A DNA stretch of 64,000 bases from Chakrabartyella piscis (GCA_030067835.1 CP092441.1:3038001-3102000); one strand, 5' to 3'; shown: positions 1-8,650, numbered from the stretch's first letter. Translations and numbers: made by a program. Notes: generated by a model not told the origin, from the sequence alone.

Positions 1-95
1 CTCTACTACCCCAATTTCATGTACATTTGTCTTTCATTCGTACACGAACAATACACAGTTTACCACAAATTTCACTAGAACGAAACACAGAATAA

Positions 96-124
96 AGTAT
101 AGAATATATACTAGACGAAATCAA
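96..124 (-). promoter_or_regulatory. Sigma-A type promoter for a leftward gene beyond the window
   Basis: On the minus strand a -35 TTGATT (119-124) and a -10 TATACT (96-101) are separated by exactly 17 bases. No gene start lies between it and the left edge, so it probably drives a gene outside the window. Seen by eye only. Confidence 0.4.
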
Positions 125-130
125 ATAAAA

Positions 131-178
131 AAGCCTATATTCATTGATATATCAATAAATATAGGCTAGACGTTTTTT
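131..178. terminator. Bidirectional intrinsic terminator
   Basis: AGCCTATATT pairs with AATATAGGCT around an inner palindrome ATTGATATATCAAT, with a T-run on the plus side (173-178) and an A-run on the other. It lies just after the end of the minus-strand TetR gene. Confidence 0.75.
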
Positions 179-231
179 CAAATATTCACTTGTCTTTTTT
201 ATAACACAAAAAATATTTATTAGCAATTCCA

Positions 232-828
232 CTATTTTGCGTTTTTTTGTCGAAAGCCTGCCAAGAACAAAGGCATCATCTGTTTTGCGTAATGATACAA
301 AGAATAGTCACCATTACAGATACACCAATCGTAAATCAACGCACGCTCGCTCAGTGCATAGGCTTTGACAAATTCATTGACAGACACATCACCCTTCAGT
401 TCGCCACGTTGTTGACCTTCTTTTGTGATTTGGCGTAACACCTTATAATACACTCGATTGTGATCCAAAAGATGTTTTTGACCTGTTGTGACCAATTGAG
501 ACGAATACAATCTGGAAAGCAAGTCCACAGAAACAGTATTGTCAATCATACGAAACAGCTCCTGGTTTAGGAACATCAATTTTTCAAAGCTATCCATATG
601 CTCATCCAAATCTGGAAGCAATTCTTCGTATTTTGCATCAAACAATTCTGAAAGTGATTCCAAAAGAACATCTTTCCCACCAAAATAATGATAGAAAGAA
701 CCTTTTGAGGTGCCAGATTCTTCTACGATTTCTTCAATTGTGGTATCATCATAGCCTTGTTCGTAGAATAATTTCCACGCTGCTGCAATAATTTTGCCTT
801 TTGTGTTACGGGTGTTTTTTTTGCCCAT
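232..828 (-). CDS. TetR/AcrR family transcriptional regulator
   Basis: A 198-residue one-component repressor type protein. An N-terminal helix-turn-helix (about residues 10-55, with the typical YDDTTIEEIVEESGTSKGSFYHYF signature region in which GTSKGSFYHYF is the recognition helix) is followed by an all-helical ligand-binding domain without a recognisable ligand signature. A longer open frame extends upstream, but the ATG at 828 has a GGGAGGA ribosome site and starts right before the HTH, whereas the extension translates repeat DNA. It follows the Card1-like gene on the same strand after 199 bases of repeat-bearing DNA; the target is unknown. Confidence 0.85.
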   Translation of the reverse strand: MGKKNTRNTKGKIIAAAWKLFYEQGYDDTTIEEIVEESGTSKGSFYHYFGGKDVLLESLSELFDAKYEELLPDLDEHMDSFEKLMFLNQELFRMIDNTVSVDLLSRLYSSQLVTTGQKHLLDHNRVYYKVLRQITKEGQQRGELKGDVSVNEFVKAYALSERALIYDWCICNGDYSLYHYAKQMMPLFLAGFRQKNAK

Positions 829-1027
829 AGGTTCCTCCCAGTGATTTTGTGGCGGTTCAAGATAGCAAGAGCAAAGCCCCTGCCCTACAATTGCACATGT
901 TCCAGCCGATTTGCAGTTTGTAGGGGTGAATTCCATATTCACCCGTTGGTTTTATGGTGATTCATGGCGAGATGCCCGGGACGCCATCCCCTACAATTTC
1001 ACCATTAGTCATTATACTTCAGTACAA
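829..1027. repeat. Intergenic stretch with two hairpin repeats
   Basis: Holds two members of the dispersed GTAGGGG/CCCCTAC hairpin family: 920-946 (GTAGGGGTGAATTCC...TATTCACCCGT) and about 971-993 (GATGCCCGGGACGCCATCCCCTAC). No gene seen. Confidence 0.6.
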
Positions 1028-2227
1028 TCAAATTTTCTTCCATTTCAAGCTGACCAAATCGTGTCCTTTGATGGTTTTATGCAAACGCTCTGCAAAATCA
1101 TCTGCCAAAATATCAGAGCCATCCAATATTTCAAGACCCAATTCCTTTGCTCGATGACTAGTACCCTTTAAAACTTCTTTATCTTTGCCAAAAGCAACAA
1201 TAATACCCTTGGAGAACCAACCACCAAGTCGTTTTTTTCCAATCAAAAGCTCATTCAAAGCCGCTGTATCTGCATCTCGCAGTTTACAAGAAATGAACAC
1301 AGGCAAAGAATCATCCATCAACAAAACATCGATTTCATTGCCACCGATTTTCACACCATCATAGGCATCCCAATCAATCATAGTGCCCAATTTCACATCA
1401 TCAAAGACACCAGCTTCCATAGCGCTGACATACACATACAATTCCAACCAAACACCATAGTTGATGGCATATTGTCTAGCTTCCAAAGATGTGAAGGTAA
1501 AGGATAGATGATTGCCCTTTGTTTTCAATTTGGTGATGAACCCATGTTCCAAGAAAGCACGCAAAACCTTAATATTAGGTGCTGCTGCTCTACCATATTT
1601 GGTATGTATATTGGTATTGCCCTTCATATACAATTCTTCTGGTGCAGTTTGTGCCACAATGGTTTGCAAGTAGGTACAAGTTTCCTTCCATTCTTGCAAA
1701 TGAGTGAACAGATACTGTGCCATTTTTTTGATACTAGCAAAATTCTCTTCTGCTGGTGGTTTATGGGATTCGCCCATGAAGCAAGCACCCTTTGCATGGA
1801 TGAAGTCTTCCAAGGATAGTTTCTTTGTAGTTGCCACCAATTCACCCGTTTCCAAGTCACGAATTTCCTTTTGCATCAAATCGGTATGCAAGATTGGGAT
1901 ATCTGCTGCTCTACTTGTGCGATACCCAGCAATGAGCATCAATTCGCTACCACCTACAATTTCCAAAGAACAGCTTTCTTTATCGTTATCATGCAAAATA
2001 TCACGAATTTTGCTACACATGGATTCCACAGACATAATATCCACTGGATGGGATTCCACAATCATTTCTGCTTTGTGTTTATGGAAACATTTTTCCAAAG
2101 AGCGAAACGCATTCAAATCTTCCATACCGCTATCGTACAAATACACCATTTTATCTGGCAATAACGTCAGAGGTGCCACAATATTTTTTAATACATCTTT
2201 GTCATAAAACTTGATGAGTGTATCCAT
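1028..2227 (-). CDS. Card1/Can2-like CARF-nuclease (DUF1887 family), CRISPR-unlinked
   Basis: A 399-residue protein that I recognise as the DUF1887/Card1 family: an N-terminal CARF-like Rossmann region (about 1-150) and a C-terminal PD-(D/E)XK-like nuclease fold. The nuclease core is visible as W260-L-E262, then G-G-N-E298-I-D300-V and F-I-S313-C-K315. In characterised Card1 and Can2 the CARF domain binds cyclic tetra-adenylate made by type III CRISPR-Cas10 and activates cleavage of DNA or RNA. Here the ExK glutamate position is a serine (ISCK instead of IECK), so catalysis may differ. No cas gene or CRISPR array is in the window; neighbours are GerW-type sporulation and TetR genes. A ribosome site (GGGGTGA) precedes the ATG. 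Family call is firm; cyclic nucleotide activation is inference. Confidence 0.8.
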   Translation of the reverse strand: MDTLIKFYDKDVLKNIVAPLTLLPDKMVYLYDSGMEDLNAFRSLEKCFHKHKAEMIVESHPVDIMSVESMCSKIRDILHDNDKESCSLEIVGGSELMLIAGYRTSRAADIPILHTDLMQKEIRDLETGELVATTKKLSLEDFIHAKGACFMGESHKPPAEENFASIKKMAQYLFTHLQEWKETCTYLQTIVAQTAPEELYMKGNTNIHTKYGRAAAPNIKVLRAFLEHGFITKLKTKGNHLSFTFTSLEARQYAINYGVWLELYVYVSAMEAGVFDDVKLGTMIDWDAYDGVKIGGNEIDVLLMDDSLPVFISCKLRDADTAALNELLIGKKRLGGWFSKGIIVAFGKDKEVLKGTSHRAKELGLEILDGSDILADDFAERLHKTIKGHDLVSLKWKKI

Positions 2228-2257
2228 AAAATCACCCCACAGCCATATTGTAAATTG

Positions 2258-2285
2258 TAGGGGTTGGCGTCCTCGACAACCCGTT
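2258..2285. repeat. GTAGGGG hairpin repeat
   Basis: GTAGGGGTTG...CAACCCGT hairpin between the GerW and Card1-like genes; a member of the dispersed family described in the findings. It may also separate the two transcripts. Confidence 0.55.
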
Positions 2286-2288
2286 TAT

Positions 2289-2693
2289 TTAGAATTTCTC
2301 CACAACAATTTCTTCTTCAAATTGCACTTCTGGTTCTTTTTCTTCTTCTTTTTTATCACGACCACCAAACACAGCGCCGAAATTCAATTTATTGACAACA
2401 CCAGGTGCCATATCAATGAGTTTGCTGACTGCATCTTGGTTTTTGATATTGATCATTTGGATATTTCCATTTTGGATGACCAAAACAGCAGAAGGTGTGA
2501 TCTTTGCACCAACGCCACCAGCAGCATCCACATCGGATTTTGCACCAACACCAGCACCAACAGCCACCTCAATCATAGGCAACAAAGTCAAGTCACCAAT
2601 GACAATTGCTTCCCCTACAACGGTTTTTGTGGACACCAATTCTTCTACTTTTTCGAACAATACATCTACAGATTCTTTGAAATCTTTACCCAT
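2289..2693 (-). CDS. GerW family sporulation protein (YtfJ-like)
   Basis: A 134-residue protein with the family features: an N-terminal helix, the conserved stretch TVVGEAIVIGDLTLLPMIEV (residues about 24-43), a Gly-rich middle (VGAGVGAK, GGVGAKITP) and the LVIQNG motif, ending in an acidic tail. In Bacillus the homologue is a spore protein needed for normal germination responses. The ATG at 2693 is chosen over an upstream one because it has a GGAG site and lies 1 base after the stop of the DUF2953 gene, a common pair: DUF2953 and GerW are neighbours in many spore formers. This supports a sporulating host. Confidence 0.85.
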   Translation of the reverse strand: MGKDFKESVDVLFEKVEELVSTKTVVGEAIVIGDLTLLPMIEVAVGAGVGAKSDVDAAGGVGAKITPSAVLVIQNGNIQMINIKNQDAVSKLIDMAPGVVNKLNFGAVFGGRDKKEEEKEPEVQFEEEIVVEKF

Positions 2694-2694
2694 T

Positions 2695-3696
2695 TCACTC
2701 CACCATACCTTTCCGTACTTTACCAATCAACCTGAGTACTGGCTTTGTCAAAACAAATGCCAACAATCCATACACCAAATATCCAAATACAATTCGTCCA
2801 CGTATTTGCAAACGAACGTCCTCAATTACAAATTTTGTGAAATCGCCTTTGATGGCAATATGATTCCCAAATTTACCAACCAAAATACCAGCCAGTGCCA
2901 AAACATAGCCTGTCAATTCTGGTTCGCCTAAACCAACAGTACCTTTGATGAAAATATCCTCTGGTAGGATACCTTTCATCAGACGTTTCAGTAATTTCAC
3001 CAGTGATTTGAAGATTTTTTTCTTATCCTCAACACTTTGGAACATTGCCCAATATTTCAGAACCAATTCTTTCTTTTCCTTCAATGCTTCTTTTTTCTCT
3101 GCTCGTTCTTGCTTCTTTTCTGCTTTACGTTTTGCTTTTTCTTCTGGTGTTTCCTTTGGTGCTTTTTCTTCTATTTCTGAAACCTTCATACGTTTGGAAG
3201 GTGTTGTTTGCTCCATTGTTTCTGGAATTGATTTTTCCTTCTGTTTGACCTCTTCTTGTGGCTCTTTTTTTTGTAATTCTTTTTGAGGTGGTGCTTTCAT
3301 TGGCACTTCATCCACTTGTTCTGCTGCCACCAATTCCTTTGGTGGATGTGGCTTTTTCTGTTTGGATTTTGTTTTGGAAGATGCTTTTTGTTTGCCTTTT
3401 TTCTTCCTACGTTTTTTCTTCTTTTTCTTTCTATCCAAAAGGGAAATACCAAACACAGATGCATGTAAATCTGGTTTTCCTTCTTTGTAACCACCCCAAA
3501 TATGGAGGATACCAAACAGCCAAGAAACATCAAATTGACCTGTGATTTGATCTGTTCCATCGCCAATTTGTTCCCCTGCAATATCATATTTCAGTGGACT
3601 TGCCAAAATCAACGCAATCAAAAAGAATAGCACCAATACAATGCCCAAAAGCAAGTATGCAATTCCTTTCAATATCCCTAAGATTATGGCTAACAT
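2695..3696 (-). CDS. DUF2953 domain membrane protein
   Basis: A 333-residue protein with an N-terminal transmembrane helix (about residues 5-30), a short beta-rich segment (KYDIAGEQ...GGYKEGKP), a long Lys/Glu-rich, probably disordered and coiled region (about 80-210, runs of K such as DRKKKKKKRRKKKGK) and a C-terminal domain with a second hydrophobic stretch near the end. This arrangement is typical of DUF2953 proteins found beside gerW. Function unknown; spore-related by context. The start at 3696 is preceded by GGGAG and lies 1 base beyond the stop of the gene before it, so translation is probably coupled. Confidence 0.75.
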   Translation of the reverse strand: MLAIILGILKGIAYLLLGIVLVLFFLIALILASPLKYDIAGEQIGDGTDQITGQFDVSWLFGILHIWGGYKEGKPDLHASVFGISLLDRKKKKKKRRKKKGKQKASSKTKSKQKKPHPPKELVAAEQVDEVPMKAPPQKELQKKEPQEEVKQKEKSIPETMEQTTPSKRMKVSEIEEKAPKETPEEKAKRKAEKKQERAEKKEALKEKKELVLKYWAMFQSVEDKKKIFKSLVKLLKRLMKGILPEDIFIKGTVGLGEPELTGYVLALAGILVGKFGNHIAIKGDFTKFVIEDVRLQIRGRIVFGYLVYGLLAFVLTKPVLRLIGKVRKGMVE

Positions 3697-3697
3697 C

Positions 3698-4414
3698 TCA
3701 AACTCCCATCTGGTTTGTATCTGCATCCATTCCCAAACCTTTATGTATACGCTTCTTCCAAATACCAGAACCAATCCATAGAATTGCTGCTGATACCAAG
3801 AAAATTCCTGCTATTAAAAATGCAGTGTCTCTAAAAAATCCTTCTGGTACAATATTGATGAGCAAGTCTGTCTGTGGGTTCAAAATCCAATCATCGTTAT
3901 CAAAGAAAATCAGGTGAAACTGTGTGAAGTACTTGTTGAAATCCTGCATCATCAAGCCACATAGACCAGCTATGCTTGCCAAAAACAAGCCAATACCCCA
4001 TTGGATGCCACCAAAGAAGGTATCGCCAACTTTCTTTTTATAGAACGCAAACCCCATCACCACAGCAAAGAAAATGCACATCCATCTAGCAGACATACCT
4101 GTCAAAAACAGTTCCTGTACATCCACCATATGACGTTTTTCCTTATCGTTGAAAAATTCTCTTGGTTCACCTGAAACAACGGTTTCCACAACCAAATCTC
4201 CTCGGTTGCCACGAAGATATTCCATCATTTCCTCTGTGACATAAAGCAAATCTTCCATTTCCATATTCACATCTTCCAAAACGTTGTATTTTGCATATTC
4301 TGTTTCGTAATAGCCATCCATATGGTATGCCACCACTTCCACCGAAAAGAGCAAAAGTGCAAACATCAAACCAAGACCTGCCAAAATTCCAATTCCCTTA
4401 GCACACCACTTCAT
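3698..4414 (-). CDS. TIGR01906/DUF1461 family integral membrane protein
   Basis: A 238-residue protein with an N-terminal membrane helix, an extracytoplasmic segment of about 75 residues (AYHMDGYYETEYAKYNV...), then three to four further helices. The segment FHLIFFDNDDWILNPQTDLL followed by INIVPEGFF is the hallmark of this family of unknown function. The ATG at 4414 has AAGGAG nine bases upstream and overlaps the end of the preceding small gene by 17 bases, so the genes are translationally coupled. No catalytic motif is visible. Confidence 0.8.
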   Translation of the reverse strand: MKWCAKGIGILAGLGLMFALLLFSVEVVAYHMDGYYETEYAKYNVLEDVNMEMEDLLYVTEEMMEYLRGNRGDLVVETVVSGEPREFFNDKEKRHMVDVQELFLTGMSARWMCIFFAVVMGFAFYKKKVGDTFFGGIQWGIGLFLASIAGLCGLMMQDFNKYFTQFHLIFFDNDDWILNPQTDLLINIVPEGFFRDTAFLIAGIFLVSAAILWIGSGIWKKRIHKGLGMDADTNQMGV

Positions 4415-4709
4415 TGCAATCTCCTTCAAACCATTGACCAAAATCCAATGGATTCATACCTTCTTCTAACATTTGACACAAAATTGCACGTGCTTCTTTT
4501 TTGCTGTCTGCAACACCAACCACCATACCTTCTGAAGTAGAAAACACACCTTTGCATAGCTGTGGCAAAGAAATGATTTCCATACGTTTGCCCTCACAAA
4601 GCACCAAACAGTAAATTCCTTCCATGGGAATGTTGCGTTTCAAGGAGTAGATGACTTCGCCTATGTCCTTGATGTTGTAACCGATATATAAATCTGAAAA
4701 TAGGTTCAT
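4398..4709 (-). CDS. Small unknown protein, first gene of the DUF1461-DUF2953-GerW operon
   Basis: A 103-residue soluble protein (MNLFSDLYIGYNIKDIGEVI...) that I do not recognise. It has alternating short strands and helices, five cysteines, no signal peptide and no membrane segment. A strong AAAGGAG site precedes the ATG and the stop overlaps the next gene, which supports it as real. It could be a small regulatory or scaffold protein in the membrane cluster; no function is claimed. Confidence 0.7.
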   Translation of the reverse strand: MNLFSDLYIGYNIKDIGEVIYSLKRNIPMEGIYCLVLCEGKRMEIISLPQLCKGVFSTSEGMVVGVADSKKEARAILCQMLEEGMNPLDFGQWFEGDCNEVVC

Positions 4710-4979
4710 GTTCTGCTCCTTTCTATGGATTGCGGGATGGGAAACCCATCCCCTACAGGTATATTGGGGTTGTTGATGACGGAATGGTCAAGACAGTTCC
4801 CTACGAGCATATCTAATTTTACATTTTGTCAATGTAGAGTTGTCATTCAGAACAACACCATGACGAAGAATCTTAGCTTTTCAGTCCTTCACCCTTCACC
4901 ATTAGTCCTTAGTCTAATTCAATTATACCAGATAGTCCCAGAAATGAAAACAGGCAATCTACGCCACTTTGCGACAAGT
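4710..4979. repeat. Gene-free stretch with a CCCCTAC hairpin
   Basis: Contains the repeat 4732-4755 (GCGGGATGGGAAACCCATCCCCTAC) and a shorter relative near 4782-4805 (GGAATGGTC..TTCCCTAC). No gene or clear terminator is visible otherwise. Confidence 0.5.
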
Positions 4980-5327
4980 TTATTTTTGGCGAATTTCACG
5001 TAACCCCATCAGAAGCAAAAAGCCACCAAAGATTTTACGCAACACTTCACCATCCAAGGATATTGCAACCAAAGAACCAATAATTGCACCGACAATACCC
5101 CAAACTGCAATGGGTTTCACATGGTCCCAAACCACATTTTGATTTTTGTTATGTGTCCACAAAGCCACTGCTGCTGTTGGCAAGAAATACAGCAAATTGA
5201 TGCCCTGTGCTTGTTGCTGACCAATATCCAACAACAACACCAAAGCTGGAATCAAGATGGTGCCACCACCAATCCCCATACCGCTGATGATACCAGAAAC
5301 AAATCCAATGACAACCACCCAAATCAT
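4980..5327 (-). CDS. TauE/SafE (TSUP) family half-transporter, C-half gene
   Basis: A 115-residue membrane protein with four predicted helices, starting MIWVVVIGFVSGIISGMGIGGGTILIPAL; the GMGIGGGTILIPAL stretch is the TauE/SafE repeat signature. Full-length TSUP anion exporters are about 250 residues with two such repeats; this gene encodes only one. Its ATG overlaps the stop of the preceding half gene by four bases (ATGA), so both are co-translated and probably assemble. Substrate (sulfite, sulfonate or other organic anion) cannot be read from the sequence. Confidence 0.8.
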   Translation of the reverse strand: MIWVVVIGFVSGIISGMGIGGGTILIPALVLLLDIGQQQAQGINLLYFLPTAAVALWTHNKNQNVVWDHVKPIAVWGIVGAIIGSLVAISLDGEVLRKIFGGFLLLMGLREIRQK

Positions 5328-5677
5328 ACAATCATCCTCACTGCTGCAATCAGCAAAAATAAGCCAAAAATACGATGCAACCAAACACCACTAAGCCTTT
5401 TCAAAAGTTTTGCACCCACCAAACCACCGACACAACCACCAAGAGATGCCCACAAAGCCACATCCCAAATCACATCTGTTTTCCAAATATAAATCCCAAA
5501 AGAAAGCATAGAAAGTGGTAATATAATGCCAATTGCAGTTGCATGGGATTTGTGTGCTGATGTGCCTAGGAATTTTTCCATTGCAGGCACCACAATGGTA
5601 CCGCCACCGGAGCCAAATAAGCCATTTGCAAAGCCTGTCAGCAAACCAATCCACCAAATGGTATGTTTTTTGTTCAT
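5324..5677 (-). CDS. TauE/SafE (TSUP) family half-transporter, N-half gene
   Basis: A 117-residue membrane protein with about four helices and the repeat signature GLFGSGGGTIVVPAMEKFL near the N terminus, followed by SHATAIGIILPLSM, typical of the first TSUP half. The ATG at 5677 follows an AGGAGG-like site (GGAGGATACT); the longer open frame upstream translates hairpin repeats and is rejected. The pair with the next gene replaces one full-length exporter. Confidence 0.8.
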   Translation of the reverse strand: MNKKHTIWWIGLLTGFANGLFGSGGGTIVVPAMEKFLGTSAHKSHATAIGIILPLSMLSFGIYIWKTDVIWDVALWASLGGCVGGLVGAKLLKRLSGVWLHRIFGLFLLIAAVRMIV

Positions 5678-5695
5678 AGTATCCTCCTTTTTGAA

Positions 5696-5760
5696 ACGGG
5701 TGGATATGGAATCCACCCCTACGAATAGAATCAGACAGATATGGAATCCACCCCTACAAG
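5696..5760. repeat. Two GGGTGGAT/ATCCACCCCTAC hairpin repeats in tandem
   Basis: 5696-5722 reads ACGGGTGGATATGGAATCC then ACCCCTAC; 5737-5760 repeats the GATATGGAATCCACCCCTAC part. Both belong to the dispersed family; the duplication suggests local copying. Confidence 0.6.
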
Positions 5761-5816
5761 TTGTGTACATAAAGTTTTTATGTAGGCAAACCCATTTGCA
5801 CAGGTTCGCCCATAAC

Positions 5817-6200
5817 TCAATTCAACATGCTATCTGTTGCATATCCCAAGTCAGAACTGATGGTTCTACCTTCGTTGATGCCATAACCATCCCAATAAGC
5901 ATTGCCCGCATCGGAATAATCACGCACCATATCGCCACCGTATTCACCATAAGCATGATACCCATACACATCATAGCCATCTGCACTGTATGAGTATGGA
6001 TCGTATCCATCATACATATTATAGCCATAGGTGTTGTTGTAGCCATAGCCATATGCATCGGAACCATAGATTCCATATGGGTAGTCATCCATCGGATCAT
6101 AGCCATCCATTGCACCTTGCAAATTGTTGGTTGCAGAACCACAAGCACTCATGGAAAGTGTCACCAACATCACCGCCACCAATAAACCAATTTTTTTCAT
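5817..6200 (-). CDS. Tyr/Gly/Asp-rich lipoprotein of unknown function
   Basis: A 127-residue predicted lipoprotein. MKKIGLLVAVMLVTLSMSACGS is a signal peptide with lipobox LSMSAC. The mature part is low-complexity, dominated by Tyr, Gly, Asp and Asn in short repeats (YGYGYNNTYGYN, DGYDPYSYSADGYDVYGYHAYGEYGG). The ATG at 6200 has AAAGGAGG upstream; a longer frame has no such site. Nothing in the composition points to an enzyme; an exposed adhesive, wall-spacing or metal/polyphenol-binding role is conceivable but unproven. Monocistronic between repeats. Confidence 0.75.
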   Translation of the reverse strand: MKKIGLLVAVMLVTLSMSACGSATNNLQGAMDGYDPMDDYPYGIYGSDAYGYGYNNTYGYNMYDGYDPYSYSADGYDVYGYHAYGEYGGDMVRDYSDAGNAYWDGYGINEGRTISSDLGYATDSMLN

Positions 6201-7026
6201 AAAGTACCCTCCTTTTGCAAATAAATTTGCTTTTTTATTGTTTGCACCAAATTGAAAAAGATTCTGTGATTTCCTTGGAATTTGGAACAAATTTTGTCAG
6301 AAATGCAAATGGAATAAAAAAATTAAAACTGGTAAAATGGTAGAGATGGCGGTGCCATTCAGTGAAGAGTATTTATATAATGTGTAGTTGCGGAGCGATG
6401 AGGGCATCGCTCCCTACAAAAATCAAAACCTAAAATACATTACACTTGTAGGGGCGATTCACGAATCGACCGCAAAACCAAGGATTCTTCGTCACGGTGC
6501 TCCTCTGAATGACAATACGTTAGAGTGTGCTTCTGTAGGGGATGGCGTCCTCGACATCCCGCTATTAGAATTAAATAATTTAACAAATGAATTTTGATTT
6601 CCACTCAACCTTTGCTTGCAAAGCGTAATCCTCAAGATTGCTATTTGTAGGAATTTCAATATGCGTCTCTAGCCATGAAGGAAGTACGCTCAAACCATAA
6701 ATTATAGCAATAGCCATCTCTATTTCACCTTGCAAAGGAGTTTCGAGGGGTCGCAGCCCCCTTGAACCGTGCTCCACGCTTCGGAAGTAGTGGCACTTTT
6801 TGTTACTTTTTGGTGTCAAAAAGTAAGATCTGAATGCTTTAAAACTTGAATAAATTCCTACCTAATATTAATTCACAAACATTCCAACGGGTGACGAAAC
6901 ATCACCCCTACAAAATAAACGATACTACACATTATAAGCATAACACGTACCAACTCAAGCAGTCATACAATTTTATAACCTTAGGCTGATTTCCAGCCCA
7001 CACATATATCATAAAGGAGATTTTTT
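6201..7026. repeat. 825-bp gene-free stretch with at least four hairpin repeats
   Basis: Hairpin repeats at 6391-6418 (CGGAGCGATGAGGGCATCGCTCC), 6447-6473 (TGTAGGGGCGATTCACGAATCG), 6535-6562 and 6887-6911. The minus frame 6580-6819 starts inside a low-complexity HYFRSVEHGSRGLRPLETP reading that looks like translated repeat DNA, without a ribosome site, and is not called. The right part leads into malQ; no convincing promoter was found. Confidence 0.5.
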
Positions 7027-8607
7027 ATGCTAACATCAAGAACCAGTGGTATTTTGGTACACCCAACCGCTTTTCCTACTGCTTATGGCATTGGAGATTT
7101 TGGCGATAGTGCTTACCAATTCCTAGAAAAATTAGAACAAGCAAACCAACGTTTGTGGCAAATCCTTCCTCTATGTCCAGTGGATTATAGTGGCTCACCT
7201 TATCAAAGTTCCTCTGCATTTGCTGGCGAACCACTCCTCATTTCACCAGATTTATTGGCAAAAGAAGGTTGGCTTTTGGAAGAAGAATTGAATATTGTCA
7301 AGCAAGCACCCCAAGAATTTGTGGATTATTCCATTGCCAAAAGCATCAAATACCCTTTGTTTTTGAAGGCATTTACTCGTTTTTCAGAACAAGAACCACC
7401 GAATTCCTACACCGAGTTTTGTGCTGAAAATGCCCATTGGTTGGAAGATTACACACTCTTTTCTTCCATGAAAGAATCTTTGCAAAAACAACGTATGGAC
7501 AGTCAATCTGACTTATCCAATTTCTTGAAAAATGAAAAAGGTCACTTGACAAAAGAAGTGCTCACTGGTTATTACAATGCAGCAAGCTGGTGTTCTTTCC
7601 CTATTGATTTGCGTAAACGAAACCCATTGGCTTTGGACAAATGGAGAAAACGTCTCAAAAGTCGTATTTTGTGGCATACCTTCTTGCAATACTGTTTCCA
7701 CAAACAATGGCAGGATTTGAAAGCATTTGCAAACGAAAGAAACATTTCCATTGTTGGAGATGCACCTATTTTTGTGGCATATGATTCTGTGGATGTTTGG
7801 GCAAACCAAAAATCCTTCTTGTTGGATTCCAAAGGATTTCCAAAGGTAATTGCTGGCGTACCACCTGATTATTTCAGCGAAAAAGGTCAACTTTGGGGCA
7901 ATCCATTGTACAATTGGAAAGAACAAAAGAAAAACGGTTATGCTTGGTGGATGGATCGTATCCAAAAGGCATTTTGTGATGTGGATATTTTGCGTATCGA
8001 CCATTTCCGTGGATTTGAAGCCTACTGGGAAGTGGCTGCTGGTGCTGAAGATGCCATTGGTGGCACATGGAAGAAGAGTGTTGGCATTGATTTCTTCCAC
8101 ACCATTGAAAAGAAATTAGGCAAACTACCCATTATTGCAGAAGATTTGGGTATCATCACAGAAGAAGTGAAAGCACTTCGCTTAGAAGCTGGATTCTCTG
8201 GTATGGCTATTTTGCAATTTGCCTTTGGTGGCGATGGTACAAATCCATATCTACCTTATAATGTGAACAAAGACACCGTAATTTATACAGGAACACATGA
8301 CAACAACACCACAAAAGGTTGGTATGCATTTGCAACCGACAAAGAATGTGACCACTACAGAAGATATTGCAATGCCGATGGTTCCAATGTCACTTGGGAT
8401 ATGATTCGTCTGGCTTTTGCTTCTTCTGCAAACACTGCAATCATACCTGTACAAGATGTTTTGAATTTGGATGAAAACTATCGTATGAATATGCCTGGCA
8501 CTGTACGTGGCAATTGGTCATTTACCTTCCAGTGGGATATGTGGAATGATGGTCAGTTGGATGGTTTGCGTTATTTGAGCGATTTGTTTGCTAGAAATTG
8601 TGATTGA
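7027..8607 (+). CDS. malQ: 4-alpha-glucanotransferase (amylomaltase)
   Basis: A 526-residue GH77 enzyme, normal length for bacterial amylomaltase. It transfers alpha-1,4-glucan chains between maltodextrins or glycogen pieces, releasing glucose, in the cytoplasm. Visible motifs: the N-terminal RTSGILVHPTAFPTAYGIGD, SPYQSSSAFAGEP, the nucleophile region DILRIDHFRGFEAYW, the acid/base region IIAEDLG and GTHDNNTTKGWY. The ATG follows AAAGGAG at the usual distance. It precedes a NudC gene on the same strand by 115 bases with a hairpin repeat between, so co-transcription is uncertain. Confidence 0.95.
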   Translation: MLTSRTSGILVHPTAFPTAYGIGDFGDSAYQFLEKLEQANQRLWQILPLCPVDYSGSPYQSSSAFAGEPLLISPDLLAKEGWLLEEELNIVKQAPQEFVDYSIAKSIKYPLFLKAFTRFSEQEPPNSYTEFCAENAHWLEDYTLFSSMKESLQKQRMDSQSDLSNFLKNEKGHLTKEVLTGYYNAASWCSFPIDLRKRNPLALDKWRKRLKSRILWHTFLQYCFHKQWQDLKAFANERNISIVGDAPIFVAYDSVDVWANQKSFLLDSKGFPKVIAGVPPDYFSEKGQLWGNPLYNWKEQKKNGYAWWMDRIQKAFCDVDILRIDHFRGFEAYWEVAAGAEDAIGGTWKKSVGIDFFHTIEKKLGKLPIIAEDLGIITEEVKALRLEAGFSGMAILQFAFGGDGTNPYLPYNVNKDTVIYTGTHDNNTTKGWYAFATDKECDHYRRYCNADGSNVTWDMIRLAFASSANTAIIPVQDVLNLDENYRMNMPGTVRGNWSFTFQWDMWNDGQLDGLRYLSDLFARNCD

Positions 8608-8622
8608 AATAATGATATTACT

Positions 8623-8650
8623 ACGGGATGTCGGGGACGCCATCCCCTAC
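8623..8650. repeat. CCCCTAC hairpin repeat
   Basis: ACGGGATGTCGGGGACGCC then ATCCCCTAC, between malQ and nudC. Confidence 0.55.

Noticed and set aside
6580-6819. 79-codon minus frame in the gap before malQ
   Set aside because: Starts in repeat-like DNA, no ribosome site and no recognisable domain.
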